Source: Harryflintia acetispora (GTDB lineage Bacteria; Bacillota; Clostridia; Oscillospirales; Ruminococcaceae). From it: DNA of 64,000 nucleotides. The notes below the pieces were generated by a model. That model had not been told where the DNA came from and made no database searches. It worked only from the letters and a program-made list of their open reading frames with translations. Position 1 is the first letter of the stretch. Every line of letters begins with the position of its first letter. Both the position numbers and the translations under genes were made by a program. Shown one piece after another: positions 16,666 to 25,596 of the stretch. The stretch spans positions 1 through 64,000 of the forward strand of contig SLUK01000006.1 of the NCBI GenBank assembly GCA_004340125.1. Reading direction: 5' to 3'.

Positions 16666-18225
16666 ATGAAAAAAATTAACCGTGATTTTAAGGTGCGCGA
16701 CTTCCACCAGGCGAAGTGGAACGAGCCGATCATCTTCGAGCTGCACAATCCAGGCCACCGCGGGATCGAGGTTCCGCTGGCAAGCGAGGCGCTGAAAAAA
16801 GAGGCTGGGGACGTCTATGCCACCATCCCGCAGGGGATGCGCCGCCAAAAGGCCCCCGCGCTGCCCTGCGTTTCCCAGGCGCGGGTGCTGCGCCACTTTT
16901 TGCGGATCACCCAGGAGGTGATCGGGGCCGATCTCAACGTCGAAATCGGGCAGGGGACCTGCACCATGAAGTACTCCCCCAAGATCAACGAGCGCCTCGC
17001 GCGTTCGCCCAAGATGAGCGAGCTGCACCCGCTGCAGGACGAGAGAAGCGTGCAGGGGATTCTGGAAATCATGTACAAGACCGACCTGCTGCTACGTGAA
17101 ATCTGCGGGATGGATCGGGTCTCCTTCCAGCCGCAGTCCGGCTCCCAGGCGCTGATGACCATGGCTTCGCTGATCCGTGCCAAGGTCGAGCACGACGGCA
17201 AGGGTGAGCAGAAGGACGAGATCATCACCACCCTCTTCTCCCACCCCTCGGCGGCGGCGAGCGCCATCGTCAAGGGCTTCAAGGTGCGTACCGTCGGCCC
17301 GCGCGAGGACGGCTATCCCGACTTCGAGCAGCTCAAAGCCCTGGTCAACGAGCGTACTGCCGGCTTTATCTGCGCCAATCCCGAGGACACCGGGCTCTAT
17401 AACGGCGAGATCAAAAAATTCACCGAGCTGGTCCATTCGGTCGGCGGCTACTGCGCCTACGACCAGGCGAACGCCAACGGCCTGTTCGGGATCACCAGGG
17501 CCAGGGACGCGGGCTTCGACATGTGCTTCTTTAACCTGCACAAGAGCTTTTCCACCCCGCACGGCTGCGGCGGCCCCGGCACCGGCGCGGTGGGCGTCTC
17601 GAAGGACTTCGCCGACTTTTTGCCCGCGCCGGTCGTGGATTTTGACGGGGAGAAGTATTTCCTGAACGACGAGCTGCCGCATTCGATCGGCAAGGTGCGC
17701 GTCTACCAGGGCACCCCGCAGGTGGTGCTCAAGGCTTATGCCTGGATGCGCGCGCTGGGGGCCGAGGGGCTCTACGAGGTGGCCAAGATCGCCTCGCTCA
17801 ACAACAACTATCTTTACAAGCGGATTTTGGAGCTGCGCGGCACCTCGGTGCCCTTCGACAGCGGGGAGCAGCGGGTCGAGCAGGCGCGCTACAGCTTCCA
17901 GAAGCTCTTTGACGAGACCGGCGTTTCCACCGAGGACGTGCAGCGGCGGATGTGCGACTTCGGCCTGCACTACTGGACCAGCCACCACCCCTATGTGGTG
18001 CCCCAGCCCTTCACCCTTGAGCCGACCGAGTTCACCTCCAAGGAGGACATCGACGAGTACGCCGACGCCATCGCGCAGATCGTGGAGGAGGCCTATACGA
18101 ATCCCGAAATCGTCAAGAGCGCGCCGCACAATTCCAGCGCGCACCGCAACGACGAATCCCCCTTCGACGATCCGAAGCAGTGGGCTATTTCCTGGCGCTC
18201 TTATCAGAAGAAATTCGAGGACTAA
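16666..18225 (+). CDS. GcvPB-like protein, divergent paralogue of glycine dehydrogenase subunit 2
   Basis: 519 residues (canonical GcvPB at 28435 has 481), so about 40 longer, mostly at the N-terminus (MKKINRDFKVRDFHQAKWNE) and C-terminal tail. It retains GTCTMKY (97-103) and the PLP-lysine motif NLHKSFSTPHG (Lys293). However the canonical AGAHGEYTG, whose His stacks on PLP, is QSGSQALMT (157-165), and the canonical DSAHGTNPAS is TLFSHPSAAAS. Because these segments frame glycine and PLP in true GcvP, a changed substrate or reaction is likely. Start at 16666 has aaggaggg upstream. Terminated by a strong hairpin at 18264. Confidence 0.82.
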   Translation: MKKINRDFKVRDFHQAKWNEPIIFELHNPGHRGIEVPLASEALKKEAGDVYATIPQGMRRQKAPALPCVSQARVLRHFLRITQEVIGADLNVEIGQGTCTMKYSPKINERLARSPKMSELHPLQDERSVQGILEIMYKTDLLLREICGMDRVSFQPQSGSQALMTMASLIRAKVEHDGKGEQKDEIITTLFSHPSAAASAIVKGFKVRTVGPREDGYPDFEQLKALVNERTAGFICANPEDTGLYNGEIKKFTELVHSVGGYCAYDQANANGLFGITRARDAGFDMCFFNLHKSFSTPHGCGGPGTGAVGVSKDFADFLPAPVVDFDGEKYFLNDELPHSIGKVRVYQGTPQVVLKAYAWMRALGAEGLYEVAKIASLNNNYLYKRILELRGTSVPFDSGEQRVEQARYSFQKLFDETGVSTEDVQRRMCDFGLHYWTSHHPYVVPQPFTLEPTEFTSKEDIDEYADAIAQIVEEAYTNPEIVKSAPHNSSAHRNDESPFDDPKQWAISWRSYQKKFED

Positions 18226-18263
18226 AATGCAAAAGCCGCTCCTTACCGGGAGCACGCATAATA

Positions 18264-18306
18264 AAATGCACAGGCAGCAGATAAAATCTGCTGCCTGTGC
18301 ATTTAT
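18264..18306 (+). terminator. Hairpin after the SDR-GcvPA/PB-like operon
   Basis: Perfect 17-bp stem atgcacaggcagcagat (18266-18282) with its complement 18286-18302, 3-nt loop, extended by AA/TT; only a short T tract follows, so it works as a terminator or 3'-end stabiliser. Confidence 0.75.
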
Positions 18307-18384
18307 AGGGGGCGCAGCGTCGGCCTTCGCTTTGAAAGAGAGAGGCGCGCCCCTTGGACGGCGTTTCGGTGACGGCTTGTAACA

Positions 18385-18945
18385 TCACATGGGCTTCAAA
18401 TTTTGGTTGAGGCGGTCCACCATCCACGCCAGGCGCTTTTCACGCCCGGCATCCGTTTTCGCATCAAAATAGGCCCGGGTATACGTTTTTTTGACCGACG
18501 GGGACATCGCCAGGAAATTGCTGCAGGCGGGCTCGTATCCCCTGAGGATTGCGGTCAGGCTGGCGGTCTGCTCCTCGGTGACTGTGCCGGCCTTCGGGGC
18601 GTTCCACTGGCCGTTTTGCTTGGCCTCCATGATTTTCGCTCTGCCGTGGTCGGTCATGATCCCCTGCCGCTCGAGCTCTTCTGCCAGGGCCTTGTTTTTC
18701 TCCGACCACTTGCTGTTTTCCCGGCGCTGGGAAAAATACTTTTTGTAGGATTTATCGTCCAGGCTTTGCATCTGCCCGTCGATCCAGCCGAAGCAGAGGG
18801 CCTCCTGCAGCGCTTCGCTCGCAGTGAGCGTCTTCGGCCCGCCGGGCTTTCCGAACAGCAGCCAGACGCCGGCGCCCGATAAACAGTGCTCCTGCAGCCA
18901 GTCTCTAAAGCCGCCCCTGCTGGAAAACTCCAATAGCTCGCTCAT
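18385..18945 (-). CDS. YdeI/OmpD-associated family protein
   Basis: 186 residues; start at 18945 set by aaaggagg 5 bases upstream. The family pattern is plain: 'FSSRGGFRDWLQEHCLSGAGVWLLFGKPGGPKTLTASEALQEALCFGWIDGQMQSLDDKSYKKYFSQRRENSKWSEKNKALAEELERQGIMTDHGRAKIMEAKQNGQW'. YdeI proteins (PF13376 neighbourhood) are widespread small cytosolic proteins with a disputed bacteriocin- or peptide-protection role. Its neighbours give no functional clue. Confidence 0.85.
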   Translation of the reverse strand: MSELLEFSSRGGFRDWLQEHCLSGAGVWLLFGKPGGPKTLTASEALQEALCFGWIDGQMQSLDDKSYKKYFSQRRENSKWSEKNKALAEELERQGIMTDHGRAKIMEAKQNGQWNAPKAGTVTEEQTASLTAILRGYEPACSNFLAMSPSVKKTYTRAYFDAKTDAGREKRLAWMVDRLNQNLKPM

Positions 18946-19034
18946 AAAAGCCTCCTTTGCTTTGTCCGGTCGGGTTCTGACGGTTATCCAAAGCATAAGG
19001 GTTCCGGCGTAAAATGTCAACCGCAATGCGGCCG

Positions 19035-19063
19035 TTGACATCCTCACCGGGATATGATAATCT
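19035..19063 (+). promoter_or_regulatory. Promoter for the alpha-2-macroglobulin operon
   Basis: ttgaca (19035-19040), 17-bp spacer, taatct (19058-19063), about 140 bases before the A2M start. Confidence 0.55.
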
Positions 19064-19205
19064 GATGCTGTACTAATGCAAATAATACAGTTGGTACGGT
19101 TTAATCATTTCGATGCAGGAAAAGGAAGGATTTCTGCCACTACTTTTATAGAAGCAAAAAATGTGACAGAATGAAACCAGAATAAACACAATGGAGGGGA
19201 AGCGC

Positions 19206-22200
19206 ATGTATTCTGCCAACCGATTTACCCAACGTCCCGCCTGCCGCCTGATCAGCGTGCTGCTCGCACTCGGGCTCACACTGGGGCTGTTTGCGGGCTG
19301 CCAAAAAAAGACGGTCGACGCCGGTGAGCTCGATGTCTCCGCCTTCTCGGTGAGCGCCGGGGAAAAGGATGGGCTGATCGCCGCCGACGCGGCCTTCACC
19401 ATCCAGTATGGCGGGAAGGAGAGCCTTTCGGCCGACGCCCTGAAGGGCCTGCTGCAGCTCGAGCCGCAGCAGGAGTTTACCCTTAAAAAGGAGGGCCAGG
19501 GCTTTACCCTCACCCCGGCGCAGCCCTTTGGGGAAAATACCGTCGTTAACCTGCGCCTGCTTGATAAGCGCGGAGTGGTGCTGCGCTCCTGGGCCTTCCA
19601 GACGAGCGCGGGCTTCGCGGTGCTCGAAACCACCCCGCGGGACGGGACCGACTATGTCCCCACTGTGAGCGGGATCGAGTTCGTTTTCTCGCGGGCCACG
19701 GTGAGCGAGGAAGACTTTCTCAGCCACTTTACCCTCAAAAAGGAGGAGGACGGCACCCCTGTCGAGGGCACTGTCAAAAAAGCGGCCGACCGTATCGCCT
19801 TCGTGCCCAAGGAGGGGCTTCAGCCGCTGACCATCTACACCGCCACCCTGGACGCGCAGCTGCCCGCAGGGGACGGCGAGCTGCTCGGGAAGGAAACGAG
19901 CTTTAGCTTCAAAACCTCCGAGATCGAGGGCGAGGGCTACCGCTCGGGCGGTTATTTTGAAAACGCATCGCCCATTTCGGAAAACTTCCTGCCCGGAGAG
20001 GCGCCGCTCATCGCGGTCAACTGCGACGACAGCTTCCAGCAGGCAAGCCCCGAGGCGAGCGTCTCGGTCTACCGCTTTAAGGGCGCGCAGGACTATAAGA
20101 GCGCCCTGCAAACGCTCATGGACGCCCGCAACGAAACCAGCTTCCCAAGTTCGGTGCGCCCCGAGGTGGACACCGCGGCTCTGGATAACCTCGGCACCTT
20201 CCAGGTGGCGCTTACCACCCCGCAGAGCACCGGGAACCGCTCCTACTGGGGGCCGAGCTATCTGATTCTGCCGGGCGAGTACGACTACGGCTGGTACTAC
20301 TTCGACGTGAAGATCAAAAGCCCCAAAAACGGGGAGGAATTCTCCCTCCAGAAGTTCATCCAGGTCAGCGACCTGTCGGTCTACAGCGTGCAGGCGGACG
20401 GGGACAATCTCTTCTGGCTCAACGATTCGCAGAGCGGGGAGGCCCTGGGGAATGTAAAGATCACCCTTTCGGGCGGGGAGATTGACGCCACGGGCTCGAG
20501 CGCCGCCGACGGAACGGCCCTTATTGCGGCCGGGACGAAAGAGGACAGCCGCCAGAGCACGGCGCTGCTCGAGATCGAGCACGGCGAGCGGCCCTATCTC
20601 GACCTCTTTTCGCTCCAGCAGGACAGCCCGCCCACGGGCAAGGAACAGTACGTCTCCTACCTCTATACCGACCGGCCGATCTACATGTCCAGCGACACCA
20701 TCCGCCTTTGGGGGCTGGTGCGCCCGCGGGGGAACGCCCCGGCCCCGCAGAATCTGCGGGTGACCCTGGGCGGCTATGACGAGGAGCTCTATGAGGTGCC
20801 GATCACCCTCGCGCCGGACGGAACCTTCCTCGCCGAACTCTCCTATGAGAAGCTGGCCGGGAAGCAGATTTCCTACGAGCGGGTGCAGCTCATGTGCGGC
20901 GAGGAGGACGTGCTGAGCACGGTGGGGGTCGAGGTGGGGGACTACCAGAAGCCCGCCTATTACCCCTCGATCTCGTCCGACAAGGTGATCTACCGCGCGG
21001 GCGAGAACGCCGTCATGACCTTTAACGCCAGCTTCTTCGACGGCACCCCGGCGCACAACTTCTCGGCCACCCTGAGCTGCGGCAACCTGAGCGATCAGAA
21101 CTATACCTTCGTCACCGACGAGGCGGGCAGCGCGGTGCAGACCCTTAAGCTTCCGCAGGACCGCGATCCGGAGGCGTACCAGCCTTACGACTGGCGGCCG
21201 GACCAGCTTTATTACTACGTGGAAAACGCCTCGGGCGAGAACGAGAACTTTTCGCTCAGCGGCGAGCTCAATGTGCTTTACCGGGACATGGCCCTGCGCG
21301 GCGAGCTCTCGGGCGAGGGGGAGCAGCAGGCGCTGACCATCCTCACCAACCGGATCGATACCTCCAAAATCCAGGAGCAGGACGACGTTTATGACGACGA
21401 GAACCTGCTTGGCGCGCCGGTGGACGCCGACGTGACCGCCGAGGTCCACCGCGTCTTCTATACCAAGACCGAGGCCGGCAGCTACTACGACTTCGTCAAA
21501 AAGGAAAACGTCACCTATTACGAATACGAGCGGCAGGACGAGGTGGTTTCCACCGAGCGCTACCGCACCGCCGGCGGGCGCTACGAGCTGCGCGACCTGC
21601 CCGTTTCCAGCGGCGAGGACAGCTACTACGTCCTCCTTTCCGCCGAGGACTCCGCAGGGAAACGGATCGAGGAGAAGGTCTGGATTGGCAGCGACTCCTA
21701 TCGCTACCAGCAGGGCCGCCGCCGGCTCAGCTTCCAGAAGTCGGGTGCCGGGGAAGACTACCAGCGCAGCTACCACTTTAAGGACGGCGAGGACGTCGTC
21801 TTCGACGTGATGGACAGCGGCGAGCTGCTCGAGGGCGGCAAGCTGCTGCAGGCGGTGGCCCAGACCGGGGTCAGCAGCTATGCTGTGCAGGACGGCGCCA
21901 AGGCGCGGCTCGCTTTTGACGAGAGCCTGGTGCCCAACTACTATATCGCCGGCGCCTGGTTCGACGGCAAGCACGTCTATAACATTGAAAACCAGCAGAT
22001 GTCTTTTGATCCCGGCGCGCGGGAGCTCGGCGTCAGCGTGCAGACCGACAAGGAGCGGTACGCGCCCGGGGAGAGCGCAAAAATAACGGTGAGCGCCGCC
22101 TATCCCGACGGAAAGCCGGCGGCGGGCGCCGCGGTCTCGCTGAGCCTGGTGGACGAGGCGGTCTTCGCCATCATGCCCCAGGAGGCGGACCCGCTGAGTG

Positions 22201-24284
22201 GGCTCTATGAGGACGCCTACCAGCCGAATATGGGCTCCTACGCCTCCTACCGGGAGTACAACTTCCTCGGGGATATGGCCGCCGAGAAGGGCGGCGGCGG
22301 TGGCGACGGCGGGATCCGCACCGATTTCCAGGATACCGCGGCCTTCCTCGGCGGCACCACCGACGAGCAGGGCAATTGCAGCTTCGAGGTCGCGCTGCCG
22401 GACAACATCACCTCCTGGCGGGCGACCGCGCAGGCGGTCACCACCGACCTGCGCGCCGGGGCGGCGCGCCCGGGCGTGATCGTGACGGGCGACTTCTTCC
22501 TCAATGAGGTCATGTCGAAGACCCTCCTCGAGGGGGACGACGCGACCCTCTCGCTGCGCGCCTACGGCGACGCGGTGAAGAGCAGCGACACGGTGGACTA
22601 CACCGTGTCGGTGGAAGGGAACGGCCAGAAGCTCGAGCAGAAAGCCACAGGCAAAGCGGGCGAGCAGACCGTGCTGCCGATCGGAAAGCTGCAAAAGGGC
22701 GAGTACACCGTCACCATGCAGGCCAAATTCGGGGAGTACCAGGATGCGGTGCAAAAGCCGCTGCAGGTGATCGGCAGCGGGGTGGAAGCCACCCTCACGA
22801 GCAAGTTTTCACTGGCGGACGGGGTGCAGATCGAGCCCACCCGCTTCCCGGTGGTGCTGGGCTTCTACGACGAGGACTACGCCTTCTATGACGAGGTGCT
22901 GGGAAGCCTCGCGCGCGCCGGGGGTTCGCGCGCGGACGAGCGGCTCGCGCGGCAGTACGCCAACGACAAACTGCGTGCGCTCAGCGGGGAGGAGGAGCTC
23001 TTCCCCGGCATGCAGGACGATTTGAGCGACGTGATCGACGGCAGCTATGTGCGGCTCTACCCCTATGACAGCGACAGCATCCCGCTCGCCGCCAAGGTCC
23101 ATCTCGCGGCGCCCGAGTACCTCGTGGGCGGGGATATGACCGCCGGCTTCTACAACGCCATCGGCTCCCGGCAGATGGGGGACAGCGAAGCGGACCTCAC
23201 CACCGCGGCAGCGGCCTACCTGGGGCTTGCGACCCACCGCGCGCCGGTGCTCGGACAGCTGCGCGCGCTGCTGGAGCAGCGCGAGGGCTACACCCTCGAG
23301 CAGCAGCTCTGGCTGCTGGCGGCGCTGGCCGCCATCGGGGATGGGGACGCCGCCAAGGGGTATTACGATGAGATCGTCGCGCCCAACCTGAAGGAGGGCG
23401 AGACGGGGGCGGGGATCGCCACCCTCACCCTCGGGGAGAGCGCCGGGGACGTCGAAGAGAACCTGCGCCTGACCGCGCTGGCGTCCATAAGCGCCTCCAT
23501 CCTGCGCCTGCCCGACGCGCAGGGGATGGTAAGGTACCTGATGAGCAACCGCTCGACGCTGGACAATTACCTGCTCGAGCAGGTCGTCTACCTGCGCTAC
23601 AACGAGCCGCAGGGGACAAGCGCGGCCGCCTTCTCCTACCAGAAGGACGGCAAGCGCGAGAAGGTTGAGCTCGACAAAACCGGCATGACCTTCCTGAATC
23701 TGACGGCTGACCAGTTCGGGAAGGCCGACCTCAAGCTCGAGAGCGGCAACGTGCTGGTAAGCGCCTATTATCTGGGCAGCGCCGCCGAGGCGAGTGAGCA
23801 GGAGAACAATCAAATCACCCTGAAAAAGACCATCGAGACGACCGACGGCGGCCCGATGAAGCCAGGGTCGATCGTCAGGATCACCCTCACGCCCGTCCTG
23901 CCCAACAACAAGATCGACCCGAGCAACCTGACCGTCGATGACTACATCCCGTCGGGGATGCGCTATCTCGGCATGGGCAGCGCCGCGGGCGAGTATGACG
24001 AGAAGTATAACCACTACTGGAACCTCATCTCCCGCGAGGAGCAGCGCGTCAGCTTTTGCTACTTCGACTGGGAGGACGGCCTCAACTACTACGGCGAGAT
24101 GGAGGGCGGTTTCCCCGAGGAGCCCGTCCCGGGCGAGCAGACCTATCCTGAAATTAAACCGCTCACCTACTATGCGCGCTGCGCCACCCCGGGCGCGTAT
24201 GTGGTGGACGGCGCCTACGCCAGCTCCCCCTCGGCGATGATGTGGGGGATGAGCGAGCGCACGAATGTGCAGATTGATGAGTAG
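19206..24284 (+). CDS. Alpha-2-macroglobulin family lipoprotein, thioester-less
   Basis: 1692 residues; start at 19206 set by ggagggg 6 bases upstream. A signal peptide ends in a lipobox (LGLFAGC), so it is membrane-anchored outside the cell. N-terminal Big-like domains (to ~400) are followed by the MG2-type 'YTDRPIYMSSDTIRLWGLVRPRG', more macroglobulin domains, the bait-adjacent 'NCSFEVALPDNITSWRATAQAVTTD' and an alpha-helical toroid region ('TTAAAAYLGLATHRAPVLGQLRALLEQ'), ending in a receptor-domain-like part. The thioester tetrad CxEQ is absent, so it cannot covalently trap proteases but may act as a bait or structural surface protein. A long but sound single frame. Overlaps the MEMO gene by 8 bases. 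Confidence 0.9.
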   Translation: MYSANRFTQRPACRLISVLLALGLTLGLFAGCQKKTVDAGELDVSAFSVSAGEKDGLIAADAAFTIQYGGKESLSADALKGLLQLEPQQEFTLKKEGQGFTLTPAQPFGENTVVNLRLLDKRGVVLRSWAFQTSAGFAVLETTPRDGTDYVPTVSGIEFVFSRATVSEEDFLSHFTLKKEEDGTPVEGTVKKAADRIAFVPKEGLQPLTIYTATLDAQLPAGDGELLGKETSFSFKTSEIEGEGYRSGGYFENASPISENFLPGEAPLIAVNCDDSFQQASPEASVSVYRFKGAQDYKSALQTLMDARNETSFPSSVRPEVDTAALDNLGTFQVALTTPQSTGNRSYWGPSYLILPGEYDYGWYYFDVKIKSPKNGEEFSLQKFIQVSDLSVYSVQADGDNLFWLNDSQSGEALGNVKITLSGGEIDATGSSAADGTALIAAGTKEDSRQSTALLEIEHGERPYLDLFSLQQDSPPTGKEQYVSYLYTDRPIYMSSDTIRLWGLVRPRGNAPAPQNLRVTLGGYDEELYEVPITLAPDGTFLAELSYEKLAGKQISYERVQLMCGEEDVLSTVGVEVGDYQKPAYYPSISSDKVIYRAGENAVMTFNASFFDGTPAHNFSATLSCGNLSDQNYTFVTDEAGSAVQTLKLPQDRDPEAYQPYDWRPDQLYYYVENASGENENFSLSGELNVLYRDMALRGELSGEGEQQALTILTNRIDTSKIQEQDDVYDDENLLGAPVDADVTAEVHRVFYTKTEAGSYYDFVKKENVTYYEYERQDEVVSTERYRTAGGRYELRDLPVSSGEDSYYVLLSAEDSAGKRIEEKVWIGSDSYRYQQGRRRLSFQKSGAGEDYQRSYHFKDGEDVVFDVMDSGELLEGGKLLQAVAQTGVSSYAVQDGAKARLAFDESLVPNYYIAGAWFDGKHVYNIENQQMSFDPGARELGVSVQTDKERYAPGESAKITVSAAYPDGKPAAGAAVSLSLVDEAVFAIMPQEADPLSGLYEDAYQPNMGSYASYREYNFLGDMAAEKGGGGGDGGIRTDFQDTAAFLGGTTDEQGNCSFEVALPDNITSWRATAQAVTTDLRAGAARPGVIVTGDFFLNEVMSKTLLEGDDATLSLRAYGDAVKSSDTVDYTVSVEGNGQKLEQKATGKAGEQTVLPIGKLQKGEYTVTMQAKFGEYQDAVQKPLQVIGSGVEATLTSKFSLADGVQIEPTRFPVVLGFYDEDYAFYDEVLGSLARAGGSRADERLARQYANDKLRALSGEEELFPGMQDDLSDVIDGSYVRLYPYDSDSIPLAAKVHLAAPEYLVGGDMTAGFYNAIGSRQMGDSEADLTTAAAAYLGLATHRAPVLGQLRALLEQREGYTLEQQLWLLAALAAIGDGDAAKGYYDEIVAPNLKEGETGAGIATLTLGESAGDVEENLRLTALASISASILRLPDAQGMVRYLMSNRSTLDNYLLEQVVYLRYNEPQGTSAAAFSYQKDGKREKVELDKTGMTFLNLTADQFGKADLKLESGNVLVSAYYLGSAAEASEQENNQITLKKTIETTDGGPMKPGSIVRITLTPVLPNNKIDPSNLTVDDYIPSGMRYLGMGSAAGEYDEKYNHYWNLISREEQRVSFCYFDWEDGLNYYGEMEGGFPEEPVPGEQTYPEIKPLTYYARCATPGAYVVDGAYASSPSAMMWGMSERTNVQIDE

Positions 24285-25260
24285 ACGCGCTCCCTTCCTT
24301 GCATGGGCCGCCCTGCTTTGGGCCCTGCTGGGAGCATCCTGCGCCGGCGGCAATCCGGCGCAGGATGCTCCCGCCCCTTCAAAGCAGGAAGCGCCTGCCG
24401 GGGCGGGGGCCTCCCTCGGGGAGCAGGTCACCCTCGGGGAGTCCGGCGCCGCGGGCGGACGGCTGCTCACCTGCGACTACTATAGCGAGGAGTCCTTTCT
24501 TCGCTCGGTGCGGGAGGCGCAGCCCTATGAGGCGGATGGCGCGCTGATCGCCGGGGTGGTGCCCCACCACCTGCTGGCGGGACGGCTGATCGCCTCCTTC
24601 TTCGCCACGGCGGTAGAGAGCGGGGCGGAGTACGAAAGCGTGGTTTTCGTCGCGCCCAGCCACTATCCCACCGCACAGCGGGCCGTCACCAACCTCAGCG
24701 GTTGGCAGACCCCCTTCGGGGTGGTGGAGAACGACCGGATGATCACCGAGGCGCTGATGGGCGGGACGCTCGCGGCCAGGGCGGACGAGGACAATATGCA
24801 GCTCGACCACGCCGTCAGCGGGCTGATCCCCTATGTGAAATACTATCTGCCGGGGGCGAAGGTGTCGGCGGTGCTGCTGCAAAACCGGCTGGAGCCCGAG
24901 CGGGTCGAAGCGCTGGCAAAGCGGCTGCTGGCCCTCTCGCAGGAAAAGAAAATTCTGTTGGTCTGCTCGGTGGACTTCTCGCACTATCTCACTCCCGAGC
25001 GCGCCGCGCTGCACGACGAGCGCACCCGCGCGGCGCTGGCGGCCTTCGACTATCAGACCATCGCGGGGTTCGACGACAGCAACATGGATTCCCCGCAGTC
25101 GATCACCGTTTTCCTGCGTTACCTGCAGGGGCGGGGGGCCGGCGAGGTGCGTTTTTTCGATCATTCCAGCGCCGACAGGATCCTCGGCCTGCCGCCGGGG
25201 GACCCGGCCTACCGGGAGGGAGTGACCACCTATTTTATCCTGGGCGGGGTGCCCGGTTGA
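24277..25260 (+). CDS. MEMO-family (AmmeMemoRadiSam system protein B-like) lipoprotein
   Basis: 327 residues, ATG at 24277 overlapping the macroglobulin stop, so translation is coupled. An N-terminal lipobox (LLGASC) indicates a secreted lipoprotein, unusual for MEMO proteins, which are normally cytosolic. The core shows the extradiol-dioxygenase-like His/Asp pattern of the family: 'AGVVPHHLLAGRLIA', 'VFVAPSHYPT', 'LDHAVSGLIPYVKYYLPGA' and 'VCSVDFSHYLTPE', in family order. An enzymatic role is unproven in bacteria. No AMMECR1 or radical SAM partner is adjacent; instead it is tied to the macroglobulin, suggesting a cell-surface job. Confidence 0.82.
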   Translation: MSRRAPFLAWAALLWALLGASCAGGNPAQDAPAPSKQEAPAGAGASLGEQVTLGESGAAGGRLLTCDYYSEESFLRSVREAQPYEADGALIAGVVPHHLLAGRLIASFFATAVESGAEYESVVFVAPSHYPTAQRAVTNLSGWQTPFGVVENDRMITEALMGGTLAARADEDNMQLDHAVSGLIPYVKYYLPGAKVSAVLLQNRLEPERVEALAKRLLALSQEKKILLVCSVDFSHYLTPERAALHDERTRAALAAFDYQTIAGFDDSNMDSPQSITVFLRYLQGRGAGEVRFFDHSSADRILGLPPGDPAYREGVTTYFILGGVPG

Positions 25261-25294
25261 CAAAAACCGCACAATTTTTATCCCAAGATTTGCG

Positions 25295-25323
25295 TTGACA
25301 CTGGGCAGGTTATCCAGTATAAT
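25295..25323 (+). promoter_or_regulatory. Consensus sigma-A promoter of the gcv operon
   Basis: Perfect ttgaca (25295-25300), exactly 17 bases, perfect tataat (25318-25323), upstream of the glycine riboswitch. A very strong promoter, so control must come from the leader. Confidence 0.92.
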
Positions 25324-25344
25324 AGCTTTGACAGCAGAATATCG

Positions 25345-25545
25345 ATTGAAGGACCCGGGAGAGACCGCCCATGCGGCGCCGAAGGGGAGAGACGCGAGAA
25401 ACTCTCAGGCAAAAAGACCGGGTCTGGACGAAACTCTGGAAAGCCCTTGGCGGGAATCCTTGTACTGCCATGCGGCACCGAAGAAGCAATCCCCCGCGGG
25501 GAGAATCTTTCAGGTCAATGACGGAGACGCGTAACGGGAAACCGT
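25345..25545 (+). ncRNA. Tandem glycine riboswitch
   Basis: Two glycine aptamers in series. Aptamer 1 spans about 25351-25425, closed by ggacccgg with ccgggtc, with the conserved gcgccgaagg (25376 on) and actctcaggc. Aptamer 2, about 25432-25525, has 'aaactctgga' then gcaccgaagaag and 'tctttcaggtcaatgacgg'. This is the gcvT RNA motif; it binds glycine cooperatively and usually activates. It lies between the consensus promoter and a terminator-like hairpin (25523-25562) followed by gcvT, so glycine should permit read-through. Aptamer borders are approximate. Confidence 0.9.
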
Positions 25546-25562
25546 CTGCGCGTCTCCTTTTA
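25523..25562 (+). terminator. Expression-platform terminator of the glycine riboswitch
   Basis: ggagacgcg (25523-25531) pairs with cgcgtctcc (25549-25557), followed by tttta. It sits just after aptamer 2, whose 3' end it touches, so glycine binding can compete with it. Confidence 0.8.
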
Positions 25563-25596
25563 TATTGTCAAAAAATAGTCAGAAAGAAGGAGCGAG

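Noticed and set aside
15258..18225. Pseudogene status of the second GcvP-like pair
   Set aside because: Both frames are full length, tightly spaced, with good ribosome sites and a terminator; altered motifs are substitutions, not frame damage.
19146..22754. A very long open frame on the minus strand (about 1200 codons) opposite the macroglobulin gene
   Set aside because: It has no ribosome site or family motif and exists because the GC-rich codon pattern of the true gene keeps the opposite strand open; similar antisense frames occur opposite most long genes here.
20000..24284. Covalent protease-trapping macroglobulin
   Set aside because: No CxEQ thioester motif is present.
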